A stretch of 64,000 nucleotides of DNA from WTFY01 sp965203725 (GTDB lineage Bacteria; Pseudomonadota; Gammaproteobacteria; UBA4575). Positions 23,940 to 32,529 of the stretch are shown in pieces. Under the pieces are notes generated by a model. It had not been told where the DNA came from. It ran no database searches and worked only from the letters and a program-made list of their open reading frames with translations. The stretch is from assembly GCA_965203725.1 (NCBI GenBank), contig CBDBDH010000003.1, positions 124,001 through 188,000 on the forward strand. The letters run 5' to 3'. Position 1 is the stretch's first letter. Every line of letters starts with the position of its first letter. A program made the translations under genes and the position numbers.

Positions 23940-26900
23940 TTATTTAGGCAAGTTCAACAGGGCTTGTGAGAGTTCACGCTGATTGCTGATTCCGAGGGTT
24001 GGCAGGATGGTAATCAGGATATTTGCCACCTTGGTTTCAGTCGAAACACCATCTTGTTCTAGGGCAACCCTTATGTCAGCCTCGTGTAGTGCAGGTCGGA
24101 TTAGTCGAAAGCGCTGATGTTGCAAAATAAATAACCATCTCTGCACAAGCCAGGGCAGTAGGTTTTCGGCAACTAATTTGTAGTAACCAGTTTGTTGGGC
24201 CACTTCAAGAGCTTTGAATGCCAGTTCAAAAATCTCCCTAGGAGAGCCACTTGGGGCTTCTGGCGTTCCTTGACTGTTTGCCAGAATAAGGCTTGCAAAG
24301 ACTGTGAAGTAGTCTTCGGCTGGACCATTGCTTTGAAGGTGGTCAATCAATACTGGGCGTACTAGGAACCCGTTTACACCTGTCAACTCTCTAAGCGCCA
24401 CTGGGATAGATGCGAAATGGTCCTTCAAAACGCAGGTGGTCAAATAGAGCAGCACGAGCTTTTCAGACATATCCTGAAGTTCTTCTTGCTGATCCTTGGT
24501 AGCAATCGGTAAGGTGCCATAGGTCGGATTTTTGAAGTCAAATCCAGTTGACCCTTTCCCTTTCGCTCTTGCAAATGCAAAAAATGAGATTATATCTTGC
24601 AAGGCCTCGACGAAGAGATTTACATCGAGCTGTGACAGAGCCTTGTGCATTTTTGCTGGACCCAACAGTATCAGCCCTTCCAACACTGGGCCGTGTGGTA
24701 AGGCCTGCTCTAAATTATTAGTGATCCCGGCATCTAGAACAGCGTCATTTTCGATTTTCGCCAGCATGTACCACGCCATTTCTATAGATGGTATATGGCG
24801 CTCTTTAATTCCAGGATCAGGCTCTGGGTTGCTCACGCAACCTGGGTGGATTTTTATTTCTTCTCCATCTGCAAGCAGGCACTTTTCACCCGTAGCATCC
24901 TGATCGAGCCAAAGAAGTACATACCCAACTACAACATAGCAATGAGCGGTATGCAGTGTTTCATCAGGTCTTATCTTGTTTACTTCATCAAGCACTGTAA
25001 CGAAATCTTGCAAACAAGTTCGTCGATCACCGTCATGCCAGCTTGCTAGGGCGGCATCAGCCAGTAATCCAATGCCCATAGCCGTCATATCGGGAAGATT
25101 AGATTTGTGGGCAGCGGCGCTGCCAAAGAGGTAATACCGCCGAGCAGCTTTAAAATCACCCTGCTTTTCCGCACTTATAGCTGCATCTCTACCCAAGAAT
25201 GCTTTTTCGACTTCGTTTAACGGAGCATCACTTTCAATCAACGTCTTGGAGAGGGCAAGACTTCCCTTGTGGTCATCGGAGCGATACAAGACTTTTGCTT
25301 TCGCGCGCACAAGTTCGGAGTTGGTTTGCCCGAACATTGAAAGGCCTTCCTCTAGAACAGTGAGTGCACTGTCTTTATCGTTGCCGTATTCATCCAGAAC
25401 TATCGCCCGAAACTTCCGACAGCAGACGGCAAGGTCGGTTTGGTTCCAATGGATGGCCTGTTTTTCTAAATGCGCAAAGACGGCACTATGGACTGAAGGA
25501 TCGATAGTGTTTTCTTTGTCTTCGTTTAACCATGCCCCTGTGACCAGCATGTCCACGTCAAAGTCGTCATGACCAAAGGGGGAGAGCAGTCTTGAGCGCA
25601 GTTCGGACGAAGAGCTTTCAAGAAAATCGAAAACAACAGAAAGTTCCTCAATTTTCGAGAGTTGCCTTGCTTGATTTACAAACATGAGCCCAATTACAGT
25701 GATGCCTCCCTTCTCGAGCTCCTTTATTTCGTCTACAGCTTCTGAGGGAAGCACACAATTCTCATTCTCCAGCAGTTGATCGAGTTCTCGAATAATGCTA
25801 ATGAAGCTCGTGCCTATTCCAGCCTTAGAGGTCTGAAGCAGCAGTTTTGAGTAGACGATCACGTTCATTACTGCGCGTACCTTATCAGGCTTAACGTTTT
25901 TAGCTCCTTCAGAGAAACAACGTAGGACGTTTTGCATTTTTGTTGGTGAGCCGCTTTCCTGGTTGACAAGAAGGGCTTGAGCACCTCGAAACATATGGTT
26001 GATCATAGTATTAGCTGGGTATGCAATGGTGTCAGTCCTAAACGTTTTGAAGATAGGTAAGTGAGGAGCAATCGTTTCCAGTTCAGAGAAATCTGAACGA
26101 AGTATCGTTAGGCATAGATTGAAGATTGCCGCATTATTCTTGCTGTTGCATGCAGCTATAAGCACAGAATCCATGTCGATAACGTCAAGGCGGTGCCTTT
26201 TCATCAGCGAATCTGCAATTGCACTGTTGACTTTCTCTTTTTCATTGGTGTCCAATGTCTTTTCGGCAAAATCAGACAACAACTGGGAGAGGTTGAACCT
26301 GTCACCTTCCAGCTGATCAACCCATGAACCTATCAGAGTGTCCAAAACAATTCCGGCATCCGGTATTTTGGGTTCAAGCTTCCCTAAGTCGATGGCAAGT
26401 TCTCTGCTGAACCCACCTGTTTTTAGAGAAAGGCGCTCAATCAGTCGGCGGGTTGCTTTTGGCATGTCGGTCAACAGCCGTTCCCGAGTGCGTTTTCTTA
26501 CCTCACTAATCGCAGGCGGCTCCAGTATCAATGCATTTAATGTCAGAAGTTCTTTGGGATTCCAACCCGCTGCGATCATGCTCTGGATGAATGCCATTGC
26601 AAGCTGAGGGTGGCCGCCGCCAGATATTAAGTGAATATATTTTGCCCAATGCGTATTGCTAACCTCACACTTCGTAAGTATTTCCTGAATGTCTTCTTCA
26701 GTGAACTCAGATAGAGTTCTAGCAATATCTACTTGCAGATTGCATGCGAACAGGAAATCGCTAGTGGGAGAATTGGAGGAATTTAGAACCAGAAGAACAT
26801 CGGTGCGATTGGTGGAGTGAACAAGGTAATGCAGACTGTCCAGCACTGAAGGTTCCGTCACCCAATCGAGATCATCGACGATCAAGCCCCGCAGCCCAAA

Positions 26901-27272
26901 GTCCTTCATTGAATCAGCTGCTTGAATCAATACTCGTGCAACTTGCTCACTTGATTGACCCCGCAGGTTGATACTTGCCCAATCACCTCTGTTCTTGTGC
27001 GCCAAAACACGTGCGGCAACAGTTTTACCCATACCGGCAGCGCCAGCAATCCAGCAGAGGCCAATGGATTCCAGGGTTTGCTGTAATTGCTGGATGTCGC
27101 TTTCCCGATTTGCAAGTGCTTTCGGCAGTGGTGTCTCGGAGACAGGACTAGGTCTGATAAGTCGCACATCTGAAATGTCAGTTCCTGAGGATACAGTGGA
27201 CGACAGCGCTTTATTGATCAGTTGGTTTTGGGCCTCAAAACTAGCCCTGCTTAGAGTTACACGTGTGGCCAC
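23940..27272 (-). CDS. STAND NTPase with TPR-like repeats (Avs-like), separated from its nuclease by a stop
   Basis: 1110 residues counted from GTG at 27270-27272. Walker A GAAGMGKT (77-84) and Walker B LIVDDLDW (about 130-137), then STAND-type winged helix region (GGGHPQLAMAF) and about 750 residues of helical TPR-like repeats, the sensor part in antiviral STAND proteins. The frame is open upstream of GTG through 34 codons (LLTLLKLSTNPNREERYVDL) to a single TAA (27375-27377) and then directly, in the same frame, into the DUF4297-like nuclease. One original gene of about 1349 residues is therefore likely. Whether the two halves are made separately, joined by readthrough, or dead is open. Confidence 0.8.
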   Translation of the reverse strand: MATRVTLSRASFEAQNQLINKALSSTVSSGTDISDVRLIRPSPVSETPLPKALANRESDIQQLQQTLESIGLCWIAGAAGMGKTVAARVLAHKNRGDWASINLRGQSSEQVARVLIQAADSMKDFGLRGLIVDDLDWVTEPSVLDSLHYLVHSTNRTDVLLVLNSSNSPTSDFLFACNLQVDIARTLSEFTEEDIQEILTKCEVSNTHWAKYIHLISGGGHPQLAMAFIQSMIAAGWNPKELLTLNALILEPPAISEVRKRTRERLLTDMPKATRRLIERLSLKTGGFSRELAIDLGKLEPKIPDAGIVLDTLIGSWVDQLEGDRFNLSQLLSDFAEKTLDTNEKEKVNSAIADSLMKRHRLDVIDMDSVLIAACNSKNNAAIFNLCLTILRSDFSELETIAPHLPIFKTFRTDTIAYPANTMINHMFRGAQALLVNQESGSPTKMQNVLRCFSEGAKNVKPDKVRAVMNVIVYSKLLLQTSKAGIGTSFISIIRELDQLLENENCVLPSEAVDEIKELEKGGITVIGLMFVNQARQLSKIEELSVVFDFLESSSSELRSRLLSPFGHDDFDVDMLVTGAWLNEDKENTIDPSVHSAVFAHLEKQAIHWNQTDLAVCCRKFRAIVLDEYGNDKDSALTVLEEGLSMFGQTNSELVRAKAKVLYRSDDHKGSLALSKTLIESDAPLNEVEKAFLGRDAAISAEKQGDFKAARRYYLFGSAAAHKSNLPDMTAMGIGLLADAALASWHDGDRRTCLQDFVTVLDEVNKIRPDETLHTAHCYVVVGYVLLWLDQDATGEKCLLADGEEIKIHPGCVSNPEPDPGIKERHIPSIEMAWYMLAKIENDAVLDAGITNNLEQALPHGPVLEGLILLGPAKMHKALSQLDVNLFVEALQDIISFFAFARAKGKGSTGFDFKNPTYGTLPIATKDQQEELQDMSEKLVLLYLTTCVLKDHFASIPVALRELTGVNGFLVRPVLIDHLQSNGPAEDYFTVFASLILANSQGTPEAPSGSPREIFELAFKALEVAQQTGYYKLVAENLLPWLVQRWLFILQHQRFRLIRPALHEADIRVALEQDGVSTETKVANILITILPTLGISNQRELSQALLNLPK

Positions 27273-27374
27273 CTCAAGGTGTTTTTCTAAGCCACTTAGG
27301 TCGACGTAGCGTTCTTCGCGGTTGGGGTTGGTTGATAGCTTTAGAAGAGTTAGCAGTATGTCAGCTACGCATCT

Positions 27375-27377
27375 TTA
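27375..27377 (-). other. Single in-frame TAA between nuclease and STAND domains
   Basis: The codon order across the junction is SQT-TAA-RCVADILLTLL with no frame change; CAA or GAA to TAA is a one-base change. No ATG and ribosome-binding site typical of a separate second gene is seen right behind it; the first usable start codon downstream is a GTG at 27272. Confidence 0.85.
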
Positions 27378-27989
27378 TGTCTGCGAATGCGCACCACCTC
27401 TATCGAACAACAGGTTAGAAATCTGCGAATTGATCTGTCGCTCAAGAAGGCTAGATTCAGGTGCTCCGCAATCAAAATGAATCCTCTTGAGAAATCTTTT
27501 GCGAAGGTCTTCGTCATCAAGTTCTTTGATAAAGTCCTTTGATTTCTTTGTCAGCTTTGACTCGTCGAGCACCCGCCGCAGATCTGACAGATCTCCAGCC
27601 TTGGCTAAATTTCTCCAAGCAAGTAGGGTAGGTGTATCACCAACGCGATGCTCACGTTTCTGTTCTTTACCGATAGTGGATGTTGTGAGATGACGTAGGG
27701 TAATCTTTAGGCTCGGATTCTTTTCCTGCAACTCCACAAAGCTATCGATCGAGGCGATGATATCTTCTGAGTTTATTGTAACTTGTCTTGTAGTTTTCTT
27801 GACCTGAACGGCCTCAAGCGCCTCCTCAGCGACTATGGCAAAATCCTCTGCAACTTCTAAGTAGAGGAGTTCGTCATCTTTCAATTCTATCCATGCGAGG
27901 GCCGATTGATATATCTGGTAAACATAGCCTCGAAGGGAGTCGATCGCCTCTCTTGAAGGATCTCCCGATGGTGTTTTTTTTAAAGACAT
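27378..27989 (-). CDS. DUF4297 (Cap4)-like nuclease domain, N-terminal half of a STAND effector
   Basis: 204 residues. GYVYQIYQSALAWIELKDDE, LLYLEVAEDF and AVQVKKTTRQV give the E...ED...QxK pattern (Glu45/Glu48-Asp49, Gln62-Val-Lys64) of the REase-like DUF4297/Cap4 nuclease, which cuts double-stranded DNA when activated in CBASS and Avs systems. The rest (residues 90-204) is helical and would link to the STAND NTPase. The N-terminus MSLKKTPSGDPSREAIDSLR is typical. Coordinates exclude the stop codon, treated separately. Confidence 0.8.
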
Positions 27990-28055
27990 TGGCTACTCAA
28001 GTGAGGTTATAAACGGGCTGACCCATGCTAGGCATAAAAATCAAAAAATCAATAG

Positions 28056-28087
28056 AAAACCGGTTCAACTGGTGCGTCGGTTTTTTT
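28056..28087 (+). terminator. Possible rho-independent terminator
   Basis: AAAACCG (28056-28062) and CGGTTTT (28078-28084) form a 7-bp stem with a 15-base loop, followed by more T. It would stop plus-strand transcription, but no gene ends just before it. Confidence 0.35.
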
Positions 28088-28289
28088 GTTTATTTTTTGA
28101 CTGGACAATTTGAGCAGAATTTAGGCTGTATCAGGACACTGCTTCACGAGCCTGACAGCGATAAACTGTACTATGCACCAAGCTTGGGTAGCCCCATACT
28201 GACTGCAGATGATCTGGTGGCTCCGGGAAGTCTGCCACGCAACTATAGGCTGCGTGACTAGGACAACAAGCCGGAAAGCTGCGCTCGGA

Positions 28290-28718
28290 CCCCGCGTCAC
28301 TCCTCAGGGCGCGCAGCAAACGCAGGAGTGACGCGGCCGTCTGCAGGGCCCGGAGGCTGGTAGCCCCGTACTGTGCGTTTTTGGGATCTGAATGCCCGGC
28401 AAATTACGGCGTCGAAATTTTTAGCTCCAGGGTAAGAAGATTTTCCGTGACTGAGGAACACCGGATGGTATACTGACCCGTAACAGTTTTGTACCGGAGC
28501 CACTGCGGTATATCAGTGGCGAAGAGGCCCCTTCGGATCGTGCAACAGGGGCACAGCGGCCAAGCCGCCGATCCATCTTCAACACCAGCCTGTGTACAGC
28601 GGTACCCAGGCATCAGGATTCAGGTCTTCGGGCCGGTCTCCATCTTCAACGCAAGGCATTCTGCCTATCGGCACGTGCGGGTTCGCCTGTGCGTGACATT
28701 TATCCAAGCCATGTGAAC
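28290..28718 (+). repeat. Dispersed ~410-bp non-coding repeat, copy 2
   Basis: Inverted, diverged counterpart of 9391-9800. It begins with a perfect hairpin CCGCGTCACTCCT (28292-28304) and AGGAGTGACGCGG (28324-28336), and ends at GCCATGTGAA. It lies about 300 bases upstream of the recombinase gene at 29022, as part of a 1-kb stretch (27990-29021) without protein genes. Conservation of blocks without a conserved frame suggests a DNA or RNA function. Confidence 0.85.
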
Positions 28719-28879
28719 GGCATACTGCTCTGATCTCAGGATCCGGGCCGTGCTGCGCACAGGGCCGTAATTTTCAATCCAGTGGAGCGTATCCACATAA
28801 CTTAAAAGGAGGGTATCCCTATCTTCAAATCTCGCCCTGCAAGGGCACCTTGACCGGTACAGGGTCACTCTTTAACAGA

Positions 28880-29021
28880 AGAGAGTCTGTACGGCCTTGA
28901 CTGAGGCCCATTCAAGCCATTGAGGGAGTCGTGTCCCATTGAACTGCATCGCGCAAGCGAACCTGTGAGCTCAGGCTCCCGGGTGTTCGGAAACACTCAC
29001 CATACATAGGAGAACACACGC
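28880..29021 (+). ncRNA. Structured leader upstream of the recombinase
   Basis: CTTGA (28896-28900) and TCAAG (28912-28916) form a stem around CTGAGGCCCAT. The relic at 57.66 kb has CTGGA and TCCAG at the same places around CTGAGGCGCA, so one base pair has changed on both sides (T-A to G-C). Next come conserved GTCGTG and CGGAAACAC motifs and AGGAGAACA before the start codon. One covarying pair is suggestive, not proof; it could act as RNA leader or as folded recombination DNA. Confidence 0.5.
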
Positions 29022-29888
29022 ATGAGGACGTTGAACTACGAACTGAAACAGCTCTGCCGGCACTGCCGGGAGGGCAGCTATGCCACGCAGCGAAATCGAG
29101 AACGCATGCTGACGCTGATGGCCAACGAACTGCACGCGATGGGCTACCGCAAGATGCAGTCCAGATCCCTGAAGCCCAAGCACATCGAGGCCCTGGTACA
29201 GAAATGGCAAGACAACAGCCTCTCGATCGGAACCATCAAAAACCGGATGGCCGCACTGCGATGGTGGGCCCACAAGGTTGACAAGCAGAACGTCATCGCA
29301 AGATCGAACGAGCACTACGGCATCCCGGACCGGCGCTTTGTGGCCAACGAAAGCAAGGCCAAGGATCTCACTGAAAATCAACTCAGCAAAATCAAGGACC
29401 AGCACGTGCGCATGAGCCTCGAACTGCAGCGAGCGTTTGGCCTGAGAAGGGAAGAAGCTATGAAGTTTATGCCCAGCTATGCGGACAAGGGAGATCACAT
29501 CAAACTGAAATCCAGCTGGACCAAGGGCGGCAAGCCACGTGCCATTCCTGTTCAAACGGAAACCCAGCGAGAGGTCCTCGATCGTGCCCGGGCCCTAGCT
29601 GGTTTCGGTTCCCTGATTCCAAGTTACCGAAGCTACGTACAGCAGTTGAGAGTCTACGAGGGCAATACCACGAGAGCTGGACTCTCAAGCATGCATGGGT
29701 TGCGCCATGCATATGCCCAGGAACGCTACGAGGAACTGACCGGCTGGAAGTCTCCATCTGCAGGTGGACCCGATAGCAAGTCACTGAGTCCGGAACAAAG
29801 AAAACTGGACCACGAGGCCCGGCTGACGATCAGCCAGGAACTCGGACATGAGAGAGAGCAGATCAGCACAGCCTACCTGGGAAGATGA
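29022..29888 (+). CDS. Tyrosine recombinase (Integrase_1-like)
   Basis: 288 residues. N-terminal SAM-like core-binding domain (residues 1-95, MRTLNYELKQLCRHCREGSY) and catalytic domain with Arg in FGLRREEAM, Lys in SSWTKGGKPRAIPV, His-x-x-Arg in MHGLRHAYA, a His in ELGHEREQ and the nucleophile Tyr in STAYLGR at the very end. All catalytic residues are present. The ending directly after the Tyr is typical of the integrase family with an N-terminal phage-integrase SAM-like domain. It is followed 40 bases later by an AlpA-like regulator and preceded by a conserved non-coding leader. A relic of the same gene lies at 57.83 kb. Confidence 0.9.
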   Translation: MRTLNYELKQLCRHCREGSYATQRNRERMLTLMANELHAMGYRKMQSRSLKPKHIEALVQKWQDNSLSIGTIKNRMAALRWWAHKVDKQNVIARSNEHYGIPDRRFVANESKAKDLTENQLSKIKDQHVRMSLELQRAFGLRREEAMKFMPSYADKGDHIKLKSSWTKGGKPRAIPVQTETQREVLDRARALAGFGSLIPSYRSYVQQLRVYEGNTTRAGLSSMHGLRHAYAQERYEELTGWKSPSAGGPDSKSLSPEQRKLDHEARLTISQELGHEREQISTAYLGR

Positions 29889-29928
29889 CTGTGAAGATTG
29901 CAACTAAAAAAGTATGAGGAACCTACCT

Positions 29929-30111
29929 ATGAACTACAGGATTGTAAGACTGAAGGATGTCCAGCGCATGACTGGACTTTCCCGCTCCACGATTTACGCC
30001 CAGATTGCCAAGGGCAATTTCCCGAAACAGATCAAACTGACCGGTGCACGTTCAGTTGGTTGGCATGAAAGTGCCGTGATCGATTGGATCGAGTCTAGGC
30101 AGCAGACATAA
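29929..30111 (+). CDS. AlpA-family excisionase/regulator
   Basis: 60 residues from ATG 29929 (MNYRIVRLKDVQRMTGLSRS); a GAGGA at 29916-29920 serves as ribosome-binding site, which disfavours ATG 29914. The MerR-like helix-turn-helix RMTGLSRSTIYAQIAKGNFP and IKLTGARSVGW, then SAVIDWIESR, are standard for AlpA, the activator or excisionase partner of phage-type integrases. It probably controls excision with the upstream recombinase. Confidence 0.92.
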   Translation: MNYRIVRLKDVQRMTGLSRSTIYAQIAKGNFPKQIKLTGARSVGWHESAVIDWIESRQQT

Positions 30112-30194
30112 AAATGAATTTTGGCTTAATCTAGAGAGATAATAAGTCAAGCATATATGGTCCTATTTTACCTACACAGCTCAGGCTCAGATTA

Positions 30195-31736
30195 TTAAAT
30201 GTAAGACTGCTCATGGTCAGTATCCTCAGAGGCGTGCTGTTCCATTTGGAATGACACGCGCAGCAGTTGATCTTTAAGCATCTTGATCGTATCTGGATCA
30301 AGCTTTGAGCGAAGACGCTGAGCCTGCCATTCTGCTACTGCATCATAGACACAGTGTCGAAAATAGTTAATTAATCCCTGTTCCCCTTCTACATATGAGA
30401 CATGTGGGTGCTGCATATTAATGATGACTATAATCTTACTATCCTGACCTGCCTCACATACAACGTATGGGTCATGTGGTCCAAAATCACCACTGACTAT
30501 GTAAACCCATACATCAAGTTGTCCTAAACCAGCACGAATATCTGGCTGCCTCATAGTTTTAACTGGCTCTGCGATTCGCTCTAAACTTTCTCTCAACGCA
30601 CTTTCTTCGGGTAAAACTGAGATTGAAATTTTATCAATCATTTCTGGTGATAAAAGTTCATCTCGTAATCCAGCGATAGCAAGGTCTACTTCTCCATCAG
30701 AAGGTCCACGAGCATCGTCTTGGTCTTTCCAAGGTGTACGCGCGATATTAATCAAATTGGCAATCTGTTTTTCTAGCTCCTTTTCAACTTCCTCCTGATC
30801 ATCGCCATACCATTGGATGTTGTCTTTTGTATGCGTGACTTCGAACTCGTCTAGATGAATTTCACCAAGAAGGCGTTGATTCAGCAAGTCGTTGCGATTA
30901 TGTCCAAAAATGCACTCTGGTCGCCAAGCGTCTGGCCATCCACGCACAACTCTATCTGCATGTAAGATCGAGAATCCGGTATCAGAACGTGCACCTCTAT
31001 CTAAGACACCTGCCCAGCCATGCACAGTTTTTCCATCCACAGCAAAGGAAAACTCATTTTTGAGACGTTCTCCTGCACGATTAACCCGAAGACGGCTGTC
31101 AAATTCTTCCCAGACCAAATGATCGTCGTTATAAAAGAGCGCGAGAGATGCATTGCGAAAATCTTGGCGATATATTGACTTCAGATAATCTTTGATTTTG
31201 CCAATTGTTCGACCTTTAAATTCACGGTTATGATCAAAGATTTCTAGCCGAGTGTAATGCTCCCTGGGGTCCTGGTTGCTAATGGTGTTCGTTATTAGCT
31301 CAGGATTGCCACCTTCAATTTTTCCCACGTCGATTTCAACTGTATATTCATCAGTCTGACCGAGTTTCTTTGTTGTAAGTGTCCAGCGGTTACCAATCCA
31401 GCAAGACGCAGTTTTCATACCCATCCCGTAACGACAGCGCCCATTAGGGTTGGCTGGCGGATTGGCAATTCGAAGTGCTTGCTTTAGTTCTGCATAGTCC
31501 ATTCCCATAGCATTGTCAACAATGCGAAACATCGGTTCGGTACCTTTGCGTTCATAGGTTATGCGAACCTCAAGGCCCGACCCCTCTTCTTTGTAGACTT
31601 CGTCTAACGCAGTCTTATGGTTGGCATAGGACTGTGTAGAATTATCAACAAATTCTGCCAATGCATACCAGATTTGATAGTCCAAACGGCGATAGCTTGC
31701 AATGGCGTTAAGACCAATCTCTATATTGATAGACAT
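30195..31736 (-). CDS. MORC/MutL-like GHKL ATPase of a defence operon
   Basis: 513 residues from ATG at 31734-31736, four bases after the upstream gene's stop. Bergerat fold: N box ALAEFVDNSTQSY (Glu28, Asp31-Asn32), IVDNAMGMD (Asp74), and the glycine lid GRCRYGMGMK (99-108). It is followed by an S5-like transducer domain (HGWAGVLDRGARSDTGFSIL, VVRGWPDAW) with the THTKDNIQW strand and a helical C-terminal part. This matches the prokaryotic MORC-type ATPases described as parts of restriction-modification-like operons with helicase, nuclease and methylase. Last gene of the operon. Confidence 0.8.
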   Translation of the reverse strand: MSINIEIGLNAIASYRRLDYQIWYALAEFVDNSTQSYANHKTALDEVYKEEGSGLEVRITYERKGTEPMFRIVDNAMGMDYAELKQALRIANPPANPNGRCRYGMGMKTASCWIGNRWTLTTKKLGQTDEYTVEIDVGKIEGGNPELITNTISNQDPREHYTRLEIFDHNREFKGRTIGKIKDYLKSIYRQDFRNASLALFYNDDHLVWEEFDSRLRVNRAGERLKNEFSFAVDGKTVHGWAGVLDRGARSDTGFSILHADRVVRGWPDAWRPECIFGHNRNDLLNQRLLGEIHLDEFEVTHTKDNIQWYGDDQEEVEKELEKQIANLINIARTPWKDQDDARGPSDGEVDLAIAGLRDELLSPEMIDKISISVLPEESALRESLERIAEPVKTMRQPDIRAGLGQLDVWVYIVSGDFGPHDPYVVCEAGQDSKIIVIINMQHPHVSYVEGEQGLINYFRHCVYDAVAEWQAQRLRSKLDPDTIKMLKDQLLRVSFQMEQHASEDTDHEQSYI

Positions 31737-31740
31737 GTGA

Positions 31741-32529
31741 CTATTCCTTTTTTCTAAGTGGGCGAATAGCGTACTCACCGCTTTCTTCGCGGATAAGAGC
31801 ATATTTTTGATTGGGGCAAATTGGTAGACTGCCGATGGGTGTCAAGTAAGCGTCAGTAGCAGTGTGGTAGCGTTCCCAGTAGGTAATCTGTCCTTCAATT
31901 AAAACAGGAAACTTTTCACCAGGGTCAACTGGTAAGGCTGCTGGTGAACTAAGCTTGAGGTGGCGTGGCAGCATTCCAAAAGAAAGTTCTGATAGAACAT
32001 TGTACGCACCCTTTGGCAGCTCTCCATCTATTACGAAAATGTTTTTGTTCAAGCGTGAGCGAAAAATCTCAAAAACCATCATGTGGATGTCATACCGCCT
32101 CAGCTCTTTTTGCCATTCTTCACTCGGTTTATTGACAATAACTAGTATATCAGGCTGATCACCTAGCATCATGCTTCTCAGTTTGTCTTCGTCGAGCGTT
32201 GAACGCTTCTCAAGGATATAAGCAACATACTCTTGCGAGTAATTTGCCTCGCGAAGATTGCGAACTTGAGGGATCACATGAGAGTACAGATCATGTCTAG
32301 ACATTTCGACTTCAATCACGGTCCATCTACTATAATCAGTAGAGATCATTGCCAGGTCTGCTCGTGCAGACCCATGCGGGGAGTAGACAGTTTTCTTGAA
32401 CGGTATGATTACTGTATTTGTCTGAATAATGTCAGCATTCTGGATCAGCAAGTCTTCAAATTCGGTTTCTGCCAGTGCGGTCGGGGAGATTTCATCAAAC
32501 CACTCATTTTTGTGATAAAGCCTAGGCAT
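31741..32529 (-). CDS. REase-fold (PD-(D/E)XK-like) protein of the MORC operon
   Basis: 262 residues. Pattern of a restriction-endonuclease fold: ETEFEDLLIQN (Glu25), SARADLAMIS (Asp58), WTVIEVEMSRHD (Glu73-Val-Glu75, in place of the usual E-x-K) and a Gln88 in HVIPQVRNLREA. The remainder includes DILVIVNKPSEEWQKEL, a second strand-helix unit. If active it would be the cutting component; the missing Lys leaves room for doubt, though some family members use Glu or Gln there. It overlaps the helicase gene by eight bases, implying coupled translation. Confidence 0.65.
   Translation of the reverse strand: MPRLYHKNEWFDEISPTALAETEFEDLLIQNADIIQTNTVIIPFKKTVYSPHGSARADLAMISTDYSRWTVIEVEMSRHDLYSHVIPQVRNLREANYSQEYVAYILEKRSTLDEDKLRSMMLGDQPDILVIVNKPSEEWQKELRRYDIHMMVFEIFRSRLNKNIFVIDGELPKGAYNVLSELSFGMLPRHLKLSSPAALPVDPGEKFPVLIEGQITYWERYHTATDAYLTPIGSLPICPNQKYALIREESGEYAIRPLRKKE

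Noticed and set aside
28025..28261. 78-residue open frame in the leader region
   Set aside because: Not conserved in the repeat copy, and it contains the terminator-like stem; it is probably non-coding.
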